Assembly: GCA_029298735.1 (NCBI GenBank)
Contig: JANSLP010000548.1
Coordinates: 1 to 12,563, forward strand
DNA length: 12,563 bases
Reading direction: 5' to 3'
Source of the DNA: Ophiostoma sp. CBS 140.51
Taxonomy: Eukaryota > Ascomycota > Sordariomycetes > Ophiostomatales > Ophiostomataceae
Part shown: positions 1 through 8,548 of the stretch, piece after piece
Position numbering within the stretch: the first letter of the stretch is position 1
Layout: each line of letters starts with the position of its first letter
Notes under the pieces: generated by a model
Told to the model about the DNA's origin: nothing
The model's input: the letters and a program-made list of their open reading frames with translations, nothing else
Databases searched by the model: none
Translations under genes and position numbers: made by a program

Positions 1-197
1 ACGTCGTTTAGCCAAATGCTTTCTGTATGCTCGATATGCTCCTGCAACATGATTAAATTCAAAAAAGGTACATCAAAATGAACGAATATCAGAAAGGTAA
101 AATGCAAACCTTCATATCCTCCATTTCAACACTGAATCCGACATTCTTTGCCCATACCCGACCTAACTCAATACAGACAAAAATTCATATTTTCAAG

Positions 198-583
198 ATG
201 ACTATTAAACTGTTGAAATACCTCACAAAGGGGCGGGCCGAGAAAGAAAAGGCCTTGCAAATGAACCTTCACGATGAGACGAAAACCACGACCAGACCCT
301 GCACACTCGAAACCATCGATGCGATGAAGATGGCCGTGGGCCACCTGCAAGGAAAGGCAAACTATCTCAAATCCTCAATTGACTACAGCCTCCAAGCCAC
401 CAATGTTACACTCCAGCGGACCGTCTTATCGTCCGCGAGATACATCAACTCCAGACAATCAAGGTACCGGACAAAATTTACCTGGCCCAGTCTACAAACC
501 GATCTGCATTGATTGCCGTGGAATCTGCCACCCTGGCCATCAACATGGCTGAAAATTCTGTGTACGAGGTGTTGCTCAGATGA
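198..583 (+). CDS. Hypothetical small helical protein with a frame break (short intron or one-base deletion)
   Basis: I do not recognise this family. From the ATG at 198 an open frame gives a Lys-rich start (MTIKLLKYLTKGRAEKEK) and amphipathic helix-like sequence. It then loses coding character, while the frame starting at positions 2 mod 3 becomes protein-like up to TGA 581-583 (DRLIVREIHQLQTIK, then NRSALIAVESATLAINM). Two readings fit. Model A is an intron at 405-454 (GTTACA...CTCCAG, 50 nt, phase 0 on both sides), giving 111 residues. Model B is one missing base near 416, giving about 128 residues; it keeps the helical stretch read from 416-454, which an intron would remove. The ATG at 78 is in the same frame, with an in-frame TAA at 54-56, but 78-197 is AT-rich and less protein-like. 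The gene converges on the methyltransferase, with 95 bp between stops. It could equally be a pseudogene. Confidence 0.4.
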
Positions 584-678
584 AATAATAATAATTGAGT
601 TAATGTATACAAATTTGATTCCCCGCCGTTGATACCCCGGATGAAAGAACAAATCAATTGCGATGCTTACGTATTTAG

Positions 679-1461
679 CTATGGCTTCCTGCCTCGACAC
701 AACAAAAACGGAAACGACATTGTCTCAAGTTGCGATGTATCTTGTGGTTTTCCCGCATCCCAGTCCCCAGGGAACCGTTCCACGGCCTTTTCCATTGTCC
801 ATGCTGGTCGCACATCCACACTGACGAACCCGGCTGCCCGCATCTGTTCTGCAAACAGTTTGGCCTCGATGCCATGGAACTCCACACCATCCATCTTGCC
901 GCGTGGGTGGAACCGTTTGGCCTCGGGGCCAAAGTTCTCAAAGTCGGTAAGAGCCAGCTCGCCACCAGACTTGAGAGAGCCAAAAAGTGTTTTCAACAAA
1001 AGCGGGTGGTCGGGGATGTGGTGCAACACGAGGTGACTGATGGCGAGGTCAAATTTGCGACGGGGCGTCTTTGCTGCCTTTGCGTCGGTGGATGTTGCAT
1101 CCGCTGGTGGTAGGGCAGGGTCCTCAGGGTCTTCAAGAAGCACGCAGACTGGGCTGATCTGGTCTTTGAGGTCGCTGTTGAGCCCGTCGAGTTTGTGTTG
1201 CAGGGCTTCAATCATGCCCTGTGCCGCGTCGACGGCGACGATGCTGCGCACGTACGGAGCCAGCCGCAGGGTCAAAAGGCCCGTGCCACATCCAATTTCG
1301 AGCACGTCAAGGCCAGAGGTGGATGCGGTGCCTTTGCCCTCTACGAGGTCTGGACAGGCGCGAAGGATCGCCTGCAAGGCACTCTCTGATGCGCGGTGGA
1401 CATCTGGATTGCGGTCCCAGGCGGCGGCCTGTGCGCTGAAGCGGTCGTTTCCGGCAGACAT
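679..1461 (-). CDS. Class I SAM-dependent methyltransferase
   Basis: A 260-residue single-exon protein with the seven-strand Rossmann methyltransferase fold of the Methyltransf_11/25 type, probably soluble. Motif I is VLEIGCGTG (residues 53-61), the SAM-binding glycine loop. The acidic end of strand 2 is VDAAQGMI (77-84), expected to bind the ribose hydroxyls. SHLVLHHIPDH (142-152) is the motif IV region and LKSGGELALTDF (163-174) the following strand. Residues 108-134 are a low-complexity Asp/Ala/Pro-rich insert. The N-terminal DRFSAQAAAWDRNPD resembles the opening of small-molecule methyltransferases in the UbiE/COQ5-like group, but the substrate cannot be read from sequence. The start has A at -3 and the length is normal for a complete family member. 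It is transcribed in the same direction as the transporter, 958 bp away, so it has its own promoter. Confidence 0.87.
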   Translation of the reverse strand: MSAGNDRFSAQAAAWDRNPDVHRASESALQAILRACPDLVEGKGTASTSGLDVLEIGCGTGLLTLRLAPYVRSIVAVDAAQGMIEALQHKLDGLNSDLKDQISPVCVLLEDPEDPALPPADATSTDAKAAKTPRRKFDLAISHLVLHHIPDHPLLLKTLFGSLKSGGELALTDFENFGPEAKRFHPRGKMDGVEFHGIEAKLFAEQMRAAGFVSVDVRPAWTMEKAVERFPGDWDAGKPQDTSQLETMSFPFLLCRGRKP

Positions 1462-2419
1462 GCTCGGTGCTGAAGGGGAGGTTGGTTATCGTAAGGTACA
1501 AGGAGGAGGAGGAGGTCGTGAATGTGGTGACGGAAGAAAGGTCGGCATTTTGGAGGTCGTCGGGGAAGAGACCGAGGTTGAGCTAAAGTTTTGGTCTTGA
1601 ACTCGTGACGTTTTTGGTGGGCGTTTGATGTGGATCATATGGGGGTAAGATTGCTAGACTGCGGGGAGCCCCCTGTCAGAAAGTGGCCGTCTCCCAAACG
1701 CTGTTCGGAGTAAATGGTGGGAGATGGCCTGTCAAGCGCGCCCTCTAAAAGCCGTTGAACCGTCTCTTGACAAGGAAGAAGAGAATGAAGCGGTAAAAGA
1801 TGGCAGGCATCGTCATGATTTTGTCAAGAAAGTCTTGAAAATGTATAATATGTGTAACGGGTTGCGTCGTTGAGTGCTACGTCAGCGTTACGGCATGGAT
1901 TGTCCACTGAATTTTAGTGGAGAAGGCTCGGTGTAAGTTCTGGCGATGTTGATAAAACACAGTCTACAGTCTTCCTAACGGCGGGTTTGAGGGGATTAAA
2001 AAGAAAGTTTCTATGTTCAAGAACATAATAAAAAACTTGAACCATGAACACTGCGGATGTTCTCCGAGAATTTCTGCCTATTTTTACTTCGTCTCATTGT
2101 TCAGTGTTGTTGTTCATTGTTGTTCATTGTTGTTCATTGTTCTGGACGGTTCTTTCATCCGCCCTTCAAACGGCACCAGCGACATCCGGAAGCGGTTGCC
2201 GTACTGTGACTCTTGCAGCGGATCGCACCTCCGCCGTTGGACAATGGAATCACCATGTCACGTCAAAGAGAAAATCTGCGGGTTACAATGAATTGGATTG
2301 AATTGTATCTTTTTGAGAGTCTTTTTTCGCCAAGAAAGGACTCTTCCCTTGAACAACCGAGAGCGGTCACGACAATGAACAAGTGGAGGTGTTCCTTTGA
2401 TGCCTCCTTCACACCACAT
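1462..2419. other. Intergenic region: methyltransferase promoter and transporter 3' flank
   Basis: No convincing gene. The part next to 1462 should hold the 5' leader and promoter of the methyltransferase. The part next to 2419 is the 3' flank of the transporter. A 10-bp triple repeat lies at 2111-2140. A short inverted repeat at 2012-2027 (TATGTTC-AA-GAACATA) contains a TTCnnGAA core, which could be a heat-shock-element-like site but may be chance. Small open frames here have no protein-like composition. Confidence 0.6.
2111..2140. repeat. Three tandem copies of a 10-bp unit
   Basis: TGTTCATTGT is repeated three times without mismatch, with partial TGTTGT sequence on the left. It lies in the flank 3' of the transporter and far upstream of the methyltransferase. 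It is a simple microsatellite-scale repeat with no evident function. Confidence 0.9.
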
Positions 2420-4014
2420 TTACTGCGCCTTTGTTGTCGTTCCCTCCACCTCGACCGGGACACCAACATTGGCCTCCGCCGTCGTCGTATGTGCGCCCGC
2501 CTCGTGGCCGTCAGGCACACGAATACCCTCCAACTTCTCCGGTGCCAGATCCTCCACAAAGACAGTCTGCTCAACGTCAATGTTGGTGTCGCGTGTGTGG
2601 TACAAGACGTAGGCGCAAAGAATGAGAGACACAAGCGTCAACAGCCACGAGACGAGCTGTTCGTTGAGGTACGGAGTGCGAACAGCATCAATGCCAAACG
2701 ACACAGCCGAACCGGCCGACTGGATGCCCTTGTAGTAGCCAGCCATGCGGGCCAGCTTAAAGGGATCGTTGGTCAGGGAGGACATGGTATAGTAGGCCAG
2801 ACCCTGGAAAGCGGCGTCGATGATGTAGTAGGCCAGCAGCAACAGGATGGGACCAACAGCGGGACCTACAGTCCAGTCCCACGGCAGCGGCTTGCCCAAT
2901 ACCACGGTGTGGCCGCGCTTAAACTTGACCTGAAAAGCGAGGCCGCTGGCCCAAATGCCGACCATGAGCAGGGCAACAATACCGCAAGTCACAAGGGCAC
3001 GCTTGCGGCGAGCAAAGGGGAGATTGTCGAGGAGGAAGCCGATGAGCACCGAACCCAGCATGGAGCCCAAGCCAGTCAACAGCGAGACCAGAGCACGCGT
3101 CCGGCCGTTGAACAGGAATGCTGTCAGAGCACCTTGGTAGGCGTAAAAGTAGTTGGACGAGAAGAACATGGGGAACAGGACCAGCAAACGCCAGTCCTTG
3201 AACATGCCCAGGAACGCCCTGAACTCGGCACGGGGAGAGACGTTTGGCTCGAGTTCAACAAGGGAACCATCTTTGCGGACGACGGCCTGAGGCGGCAACA
3301 CCAACCAACTCGTGCCAATGGCGGTCAGTTGGATAATCAGGAATGTAACGTAGACGCCTGTCGATACACCGGGAAGTGTGCTGTGGAACTGGATGCCGAG
3401 TGCAATGGCGGCGCCAATCAGGGTACCAAGCTGGAAGATGGCCCAGAAGACAGTGAAGGAGCGGCCCTTGTCCTTTTCGAGCGGGTAGGCCATCATTATG
3501 GAGCCCTGAGCGGCCCAGAAAAGGGCACCACAGACACCGAGGATGGCACCAGCCAGAATGACGAACCAGCGCGTGCCATGCAGCTGGAAAGACCAGAGAG
3601 AGCCCAGGTAGATGGCGTAGCCGGTGGTGCCAATGGACATGGTAAGACGAGGGCCGAGAATGTTCTAAAGAGAGGTGTGTTTAGTAACAGGAGATACGCT
3701 GTGGAAAAGACGAGATGGCGATGAGGCGGTTTGATGACGTACGTTGATGCTACCGGCAAAGAAGCCAGTGATGGCGAACGAGGCATAGAGCACACTGCTC
3801 GAGATGTCGACTAGCTGCACATCTTGTGTACCACCGGCACCCAGGCCACCAACGGCACTGAAGATACCGACGGAACTAAAGGCGACGAGGCCGACGAGAA
3901 TGATTTGCGTCCATGGTGAGTTGTCTGTTCTGTTAGCGAGATCACAACAGTACCTAAATCTGACCACAACTTACAGCGGACACCTGCCACCTGGAGAGCG
4001 GCGAGGGAGATCAT
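2420..4014 (-). CDS. UNC93-like (DUF895) MFS membrane transporter
   Basis: Three exons on the minus strand: 4014-3975, 3924-3743 and 3664-2420. Introns are 3925-3974 (GTAAGT, CTAAC branch, CAG; 50 nt) and 3665-3742 (GTACGT...TTTAG; 78 nt). The spliced product is 488 residues. About 12 hydrophobic segments are visible, the first at TQIILVGLVAFSSVG just after the YNSPWTQ motif typical of the family. Exon 3 carries LGPRL, then LFWAAQGSIMMAYP followed by EKDKGR, the family signature after TM4. A hydrophilic central loop (VVRKDGSLVELEP) separates the two six-helix halves, and the C-terminal tail is hydrophilic. Characterised relatives are few and the cargo is unknown; fungal members are annotated only as DUF895 membrane proteins. 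An in-frame TAG at 4024-4026 limits the start, and ATG 4014 has A at -3. A tiny 40-nt first exon is unusual but keeps frame. Confidence 0.92.
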
Positions 4015-4126
4015 TGTTGTTGACTAAAGAAGGACGGCCAGGGGTACATGGATGTGCTGCTGGTTGATGATGAGGTCAAAACTCGACTGTTGCTGACTCT
4101 CGTGATGATCGGGGGGCAACGAGGTG

Positions 4127-4134
4127 TAAATATA
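4127..4134 (-). promoter_or_regulatory. TATA-like element upstream of the transporter
   Basis: Reads TATATTTA on the minus strand, about 113 nt upstream of the transporter ATG. Position and sequence suit a core promoter with a leader of roughly 80 nt, but the local sequence is AT-rich and this is a motif match only. Confidence 0.3.
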
Positions 4135-4323
4135 TGGATGTGTTGAAATTAGTGAAGACACGCGATCATGTGCAAGAAGAAAAGTATTCCAAGCCTTAAA
4201 AGCTTCCCAGATACGGAGTACGTTACTATCTGCCAGGGCCCAAGAGACTTGTACGTGCCTAGACCGCGTCCAGCTTCCCCGCAAGACTCTGCGAGGAAAC
4301 AAAACAAGCACTGTCACGGGTGG

Positions 4324-4347
4324 CTATCTATTATCTTACCAAGATAA
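4324..4347. promoter_or_regulatory. Clustered GATA-factor sites with a perfect inverted repeat
   Basis: TTATCTT (4331-4337) and AAGATAA (4341-4347) form a perfect 7-bp inverted repeat around the spacer ACC, so two (A)GATAA cores face each other. A third core, CTATC, lies at 4324. Paired GATA cores are typical targets of fungal GATA regulators such as the nitrogen regulator AreA/Nit-2. The site is about 315 nt upstream of the transporter ATG, a suitable distance. Regulation is inferred from the motif only. Confidence 0.45.
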
Positions 4348-4515
4348 GAGTATGGGGAGCGGGATGAGAAGCGAAAATAAAACAAGGCCAGTAACGTTGT
4401 ATCCTTCTTCGTATGGCTAGCTAGGAAGAGATATGGGGGGAAAGGGGGATTTGAAAGACAAGCCAAGACAGTTTGGCCTGTACATATCTCTTCTTTACGT
4501 ACGCGTGACTCGAAA

Positions 4516-4935
4516 ATGACGGTTCCAGCTATGCCTTTCTGGAATCACGGAGAGCAAAATGAAGGCGGCAAGGATTGTCCCGATGCCGACGAGGTCTTGG
4601 CAACGAGTATCGAAGACCTTGTTGCTAGCCATGATCGAGTCATGGAGACCAATTCGAAGTCTCTAATTTGTTCATATAGGCCGCTTTCTTTGTGTTGGCA
4701 CAGCAGGTGAAGATGAATCAGTACTAAATATCTTGCCCCCTCACCCACAGGCAGGTCTAAACAGGTACGAGATACGGCAGCTATTGTTGGCAGACTAACA
4801 TGTGGCATGGATGCCGAGATAAACTGGAAAGCCTTATCGACGTTCTTCCATTACGAGGGCACCTGGAATGCAGGCCAAGACGACGGGAGACTTGACCATC
4901 TCCGCTTCATATCGTGGATTTTTACTGCTTCTTGA
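4516..4935 (+). CDS. Candidate two-exon small protein, unrecognised
   Basis: Tentative model: exon 1 4516-4669, intron 4670-4750 (81 nt), exon 2 4751-4935, giving 112 residues. The intron is phase 1, contains in-frame TGA codons, has a TACTAAA branch-like site near 4721-4727 and ends in a pyrimidine-rich stretch with CCACAG. The donor GTTCAT is weak. Both exon frames look protein-like: exon 1 carries an acidic stretch (DADEVLATSIEDLVASHD), exon 2 has RDTAAIVGRLTCGMDAEINW followed by an aromatic-rich end. I find no known domain, signal peptide or membrane segment. It lies between the divergent transporter and oxidoreductase genes. It may be a remnant or a chance pair of frames; a competing 45-codon frame lies on the opposite strand. 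Confidence 0.25.
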
Positions 4936-6302
4936 CCGAGTATGGATGCAAAATGCGAGATGAGGTTGTTCAAAGACATACAGGTTTTCATTTTCTATAA
5001 AGGTATTCTTGCAGACCTCCTTTTACCTCGGTATTAACGATATAATTTATAGGTAACGTGTTTGGTTTTCTCTTCAACTTGGTAGCTTTCATTTGGTGGT
5101 TTAAGTATTACACACATGCAAGGCAGAAAATACCCAGAATAGAACTTGATTATAGTTCATTGCATAGAATTGTGCCGTGTTAATCATTAAATGCCGGGAT
5201 AGGCACGAGACACAACAGTGAGGGTTGTACAACGTATACACAGAACTCCATAAAAAGGCTATTTACAAGGCAGTGATAAGCATCTTTGTCAGAACTTTCA
5301 GAGTCACTTCCCTCATTATTTTGTAGTATCCCTAGCGGATGGCTTCCGCTTTCGCTGTGACCTTGGTCGACTCTTATTACGATCCCCCGGATTTAGCAGC
5401 AAAGCCACTCACGAGCCCACAACAAAAGTCTTGTCGTGTGAAGAGAAGTTGAAGAATGCTGAGAGTCAACGACTGTCGTTTGGCGCCAAGTCGCCGGCCC
5501 TCTTGGAACGGCAGACGGTTTGCCAAAGCGCCCACCAAAAAACGCCAGGTGCCCCCAAATGCGTGTTAGTCTACTGCACTTACAGGGGTGTGGTTAACGA
5601 GTGCCAGAGTCTCACGACATCTGGGGTCCAAACGAGATGAATCAACGGCGCATGATTCCAAATGGCGTTCCCCTCTTCTCCTTCAGCGGCCGCCTGTTAG
5701 GTTTCATCAGAATCTTTTTGACGTCAAACTAACCATATCTGTCAAGCTATCAAATGACAAGTCGCCAGGAACGAAAGTCGATAACAAGTTTGGTCTGTCA
5801 ACAGATTAAACGTAGCCCGGTTGTTGGCCGCCACTTTCTCCGATGATTGAACACACGAGACACGGACTTTAGTTTGGGAAGAGAGTTCCAGCCAAGCGCA
5901 GCCCAAATGAGACGCCGAAGAGGTCTCCAAGAATATGAAAGATACTTGTAACGTCTCATTCGTGGCGAGTGGGTTGGACGCTTGTTTTATATCGTGAGGA
6001 AACCGGGGAAAGAGGGGACGAGGAGAAGATACCAAGATACGAGACTCCTCTTCCTCGTGGTATTGCCAGTCGATGCGCAATGCAACATCCGCCATTGGTC
6101 AGCGTGATAAGTCCCATCTCCATATCATAAACACGGTTGTCCTCGTCGATAATGGAGGCCATGTTGAAGGCTGGTGAATGTTGTTGATTTTGATTCTGTG
6201 CTTTTATTTCAAACTCTCTACGTTACAAACTACTTGATTGTTTACTTACCGTACTCATTCATATCGGCTTTGGAATCAACTTCAAGTACAATAATCACGA
6301 AA
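4936..6302. other. Long intergenic stretch, oxidoreductase 5' flank
   Basis: Positions 4960-5270 are AT-rich with no coding signal. Open frames between 5431 and 5809 are short, overlap and lack recognisable features. A minus-strand frame at 5956-6162 is annotated separately as a weak candidate. The last 130 bases before 6303 are pyrimidine-rich and AT-rich, as expected of a fungal core promoter and leader. I see no tRNA, transposon terminus or long repeat. Confidence 0.5.
5956..6162 (-). CDS. Weak candidate small protein divergent from the oxidoreductase
   Basis: A 68-codon frame begins at 6162 and is divergent from the oxidoreductase ATG 140 bp away. Its first 30 or so codons look protein-like in composition (MASIIDEDNRVYDMEMG, many GAC/GAG/ATC codons). 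The second half is Ser/Pro/Arg-rich and looks like noncoding sequence. It could be a first exon whose donor lies in the region, or chance. No domain or signal peptide is visible. Confidence 0.15.
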   Translation of the reverse strand: MASIIDEDNRVYDMEMGLITLTNGGCCIAHRLAIPRGRGVSYLGIFSSSPLSPVSSRYKTSVQPTRHE

Positions 6303-7802
6303 ATGGCAGTCGAGCAGAATGAAACATCACCAAGCCCAGTGACGATCGCCATCATTGGTGCTGGTCACCGTGGCAGAGTAGGTCCCATCCCCGTCATGAT
6401 GTACACATCACCACAATCACTAACGTTTACAGACCTACGCCGGCTATGCTTTGGACTATCCGCACCTCGCCAAGGTCGTGGCCGTTGCCGAGCCGGGCAA
6501 ACACCGCCGGACGGCCATGGCCAGCAAGCACAGCATCCCCGAGGCAATGCAGTTCAGCCAGTGGAAGGACATGATCGCACACGGGACCGCCCATGGCAAA
6601 GTGGCTGACTGCGTCGTGATTGCTGTCATGGACCAGCTGCATGCCGAGGCTGTGGCCGACTTTGCCGCCCAGGGCTACCACATCCTGTGCGAGAAGCCCA
6701 TGGCGACATCCATTGGCGAGTGCGTGGCCATGGTGGGGAACGTGTTGGACGTGGAGAAGCCGAAAGTGTTTGGTATTGGACATGGTAGGTCACAGCTTTT
6801 CTTCCATCTACAGCGCAACGTAAGACTAATGTTGCGCACCCTACAGTTTTACGGTACTCGCCATATAACCGAGCCATCAAGGAGGTTATTGACTCGGGCG
6901 CACTCGGAGAGATCATCAACATCCAGCACATTGAGCCCGTCGGTAACGAACACTTTTCGCACTCGTACGTACGCGGTGCGTGGCGCAAGGAATCAGAAGC
7001 GTCGTTTGCCCTCATGGCCAAGTGTTGCCAGTAAGTACGCCAGTTGCCTGCGTTTTTGCGGTGTAATGGGCTGACCACCAGCGACATCGACATTCTCTCC
7101 TTTTATCTCTCCGGTCTGAAGCCGACCAAGGTGCACTCTTTCGGCTCCATCGGCCACTTCAAAAAGTCGCGTAAGCCGGTGCAGGCCGGCACCGCCAAGA
7201 ACTGCCTTGACTGCGCCTACGAGCCAGACTGCATCTGGAGCGCCAAGCGGATTTATCTGGATCGCCTCAGCCAGCCGGGTATGCAGTGGGCCTCGTTGTT
7301 TGTCGATGCCGACGTCTTGGATATCGAGAATGTCACCGAGGCTCTGAGGACCACCTCGTACGGCAGCTGTGTGTATGAAAGCGACAACGACGTCGTCGAC
7401 CACCAGATTGTCAACATTGAGTATGAGGGCGGTGTCACGGCCAGCATGACCATGTCCGCCTTTACCGAGTCCATCTGTGACCGCGGCACGCGCATTCAGG
7501 GCACCAAGGGCGAGCTGATTGGCGACATGGTGGCGTTTGACGTGTTTGACTTTCAGACGCGCAAGAAGACGCACCACGCTACCGTTATGGAGGGCGGCTA
7601 CCACGGCGGCGGCGACACGGGTCTGGCGCGGGCATTTATTGCGTCGGTGGCCCAGCAGGACCAGTCCCTGCTTGGTGTGACGCCAGACGATGTGTTGACG
7701 TCGCATCTGCTTGTGTTTGCGGCGGAGCGGTCGCGGCTGGAAGGGCGTGTCGTGGATTTTGCCGAATTCAGGGCATCATGCGAGGATGGGACGACAAAGT
7801 AG
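6303..7802 (+). CDS. Gfo/Idh/MocA-family NAD(P)-dependent oxidoreductase
   Basis: Four exons: 6303-6377, 6433-6784, 6847-7030 and 7082-7802. Introns are 6378-6432 (GTAGGT, CTAAC, CAG), 6785-6846 (GTAGGT, CTAAT, CAG) and 7031-7081 (GTAAGT, CTGAC, CAG), each restoring frame. The product is 443 residues and probably cytosolic. The N-terminal Rossmann domain has IAIIGAGHRGR (15-25) for the dinucleotide. The family signature CEKPMA follows at 111-116 with the catalytic lysine K113. KCCHDID (201-207), made by the exon 3/4 junction, supplies the acid/base His-Asp region. KNCLDCAYEPDCIWSAKRIY in the C-terminal substrate domain is a cysteine-rich feature (C-x2-C-x5-C) also found in some bacterial relatives. 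The family acts on sugars, polyols and related substrates; this substrate is unknown. ATG 6303 has context AAAATGG; an in-frame ATG at 6174 would add 43 residues ahead of the fold. Confidence 0.93.
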
Positions 7803-8455
7803 GGTTTCGAAGGAGGTGGAATTGTCGAATAGTCGAACGTTCGAATTGTAGTTACCAGAGACGGCAAGATTAGGATATCAATACCGAGAACCGGACGTGT
7901 ATTCTGTAAACATCGTGGGGTGGCAGTGCAACAGTGGAAGAATGACAAGTGCGAGGTGCGTCGAGGGAATTGGTGTAAGTGTCAAAAAAATTTTGTCATG
8001 TCATTCGCCATTTGCACAGACTCTGTGCCTGCTGTATTAGCAATCACCCTTGCTTAATCACCAGAATTAATAATTCGCACCATCTCGCACCAAACTTTAC
8101 AGTGTCTAGACCCACTAAATTTCTCCCCGACCACTGAAATTCCAGCGCAACAAGAGCTGTCAGGGTCCGCAAAAGGCGTGTGGACGTCATAGTGCAGGGG
8201 CAGCAGCGGCTTCTCGTGGAGCCTAGCGCGCCCTTGGGAGCTATGGCGCCATCGCCCGCAATCGTCCGCCGTCCCCAGGGACCACGGAGCATAAATCCGA
8301 TGGCTTTCCCCGCGCTTTTTGCAGAAGGAAGGAACGACATCCCGAAGGAACACACTGAATTTGACATCCAAAAAGGGAAGGTTTCGGCAAGACAGACTTG
8401 ACATTACACTGCCTTGATTAACACGACTGTATACTACACGAGACGACTAGACGAA

Positions 8456-8462
8456 TATATAA
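8456..8462 (+). promoter_or_regulatory. TATA box of the AsaB-like gene
   Basis: TATATAA lies 93 nt before ATG 8549 and is followed by an A/C-rich leader typical of well-expressed fungal genes. It decides the start: the earlier in-frame ATG at 8414 lies upstream of the TATA box and should not be in the mRNA. Confidence 0.6.
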
Positions 8463-8464
8463 GA

Positions 8465-8491
8465 CCACGATCCCCCACGATCCCCACGATC
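8465..8491 (+). repeat. Short tandem repeat CCACGATCCC
   Basis: Two exact 10-bp copies (8465-8474, 8475-8484) followed by a truncated third (CACGATCG). It sits 2-30 nt downstream of the TATA box, around the expected transcription start. It may be replication slippage or a core-promoter element. Confidence 0.75.
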
Positions 8492-8548
8492 GACGACATC
8501 ACAAGCAGACAACAGACAACAATCACTCACAACATCAACAACACCTCC

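Larger units (their letters stand above)
4015..4515. other. Transporter 5' flank
   Basis: No gene supported. It contains the TATA-like element and the GATA pair annotated separately. On the minus strand a CT-rich CTTTAG (4029-4024) lies 10 nt before the transporter ATG and could be the acceptor of an intron in the leader. A 97-codon minus-strand frame at 4024-4317 has no recognisable features. Confidence 0.5.
7803..8548. other. 3' flank of the oxidoreductase and promoter of the AsaB-like gene
   Basis: No gene supported. The first part is 3' untranslated and terminator DNA of the oxidoreductase; no clear AATAAA is seen. The second half becomes more GC-rich (8160-8300) and ends in a TATA box, a short repeat and an A/C-rich leader just before ATG 8549. 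Overlapping minus-strand frames at 8044-8404 show no protein-like features. Confidence 0.6.

Noticed and set aside
1040..1600. A 186-codon plus-strand frame over the methyltransferase 5' half
   Set aside because: Antisense to clear methyltransferase motifs and extends into the promoter with Gly/Arg low complexity.
2213..3724. A 503-codon open frame antisense to the transporter
   Set aside because: It mirrors the GC3-rich codons of the real gene. Its translation is hydrophilic and repetitive (Gln/Gly/Arg/Glu) without domain motifs, and it runs through the transporter intron without splice structure.
4495..4632. A 45-codon minus-strand frame with one hydrophobic segment (DLVGIGTILAAFILLSVIP)
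   Set aside because: Looks like a membrane helix but is very short, has no family match I know, and overlaps antisense the two-exon candidate at 4516-4935.
6174..6302. N-terminal extension of the oxidoreductase from ATG 6174
   Set aside because: It would add 43 hydrophobic residues before the Rossmann fold, unlike the family; ATG 6303 has a far better context.
6993..7706. A 237-codon frame antisense to the oxidoreductase
   Set aside because: Shadow of exon 4, crossing intron 3; His/Val/Ala-rich with no motif.
8414..8548. Earlier in-frame ATG at 8414 for the AsaB-like gene
   Set aside because: It lies upstream of the TATA box and reads through A/C-rich leader sequence.
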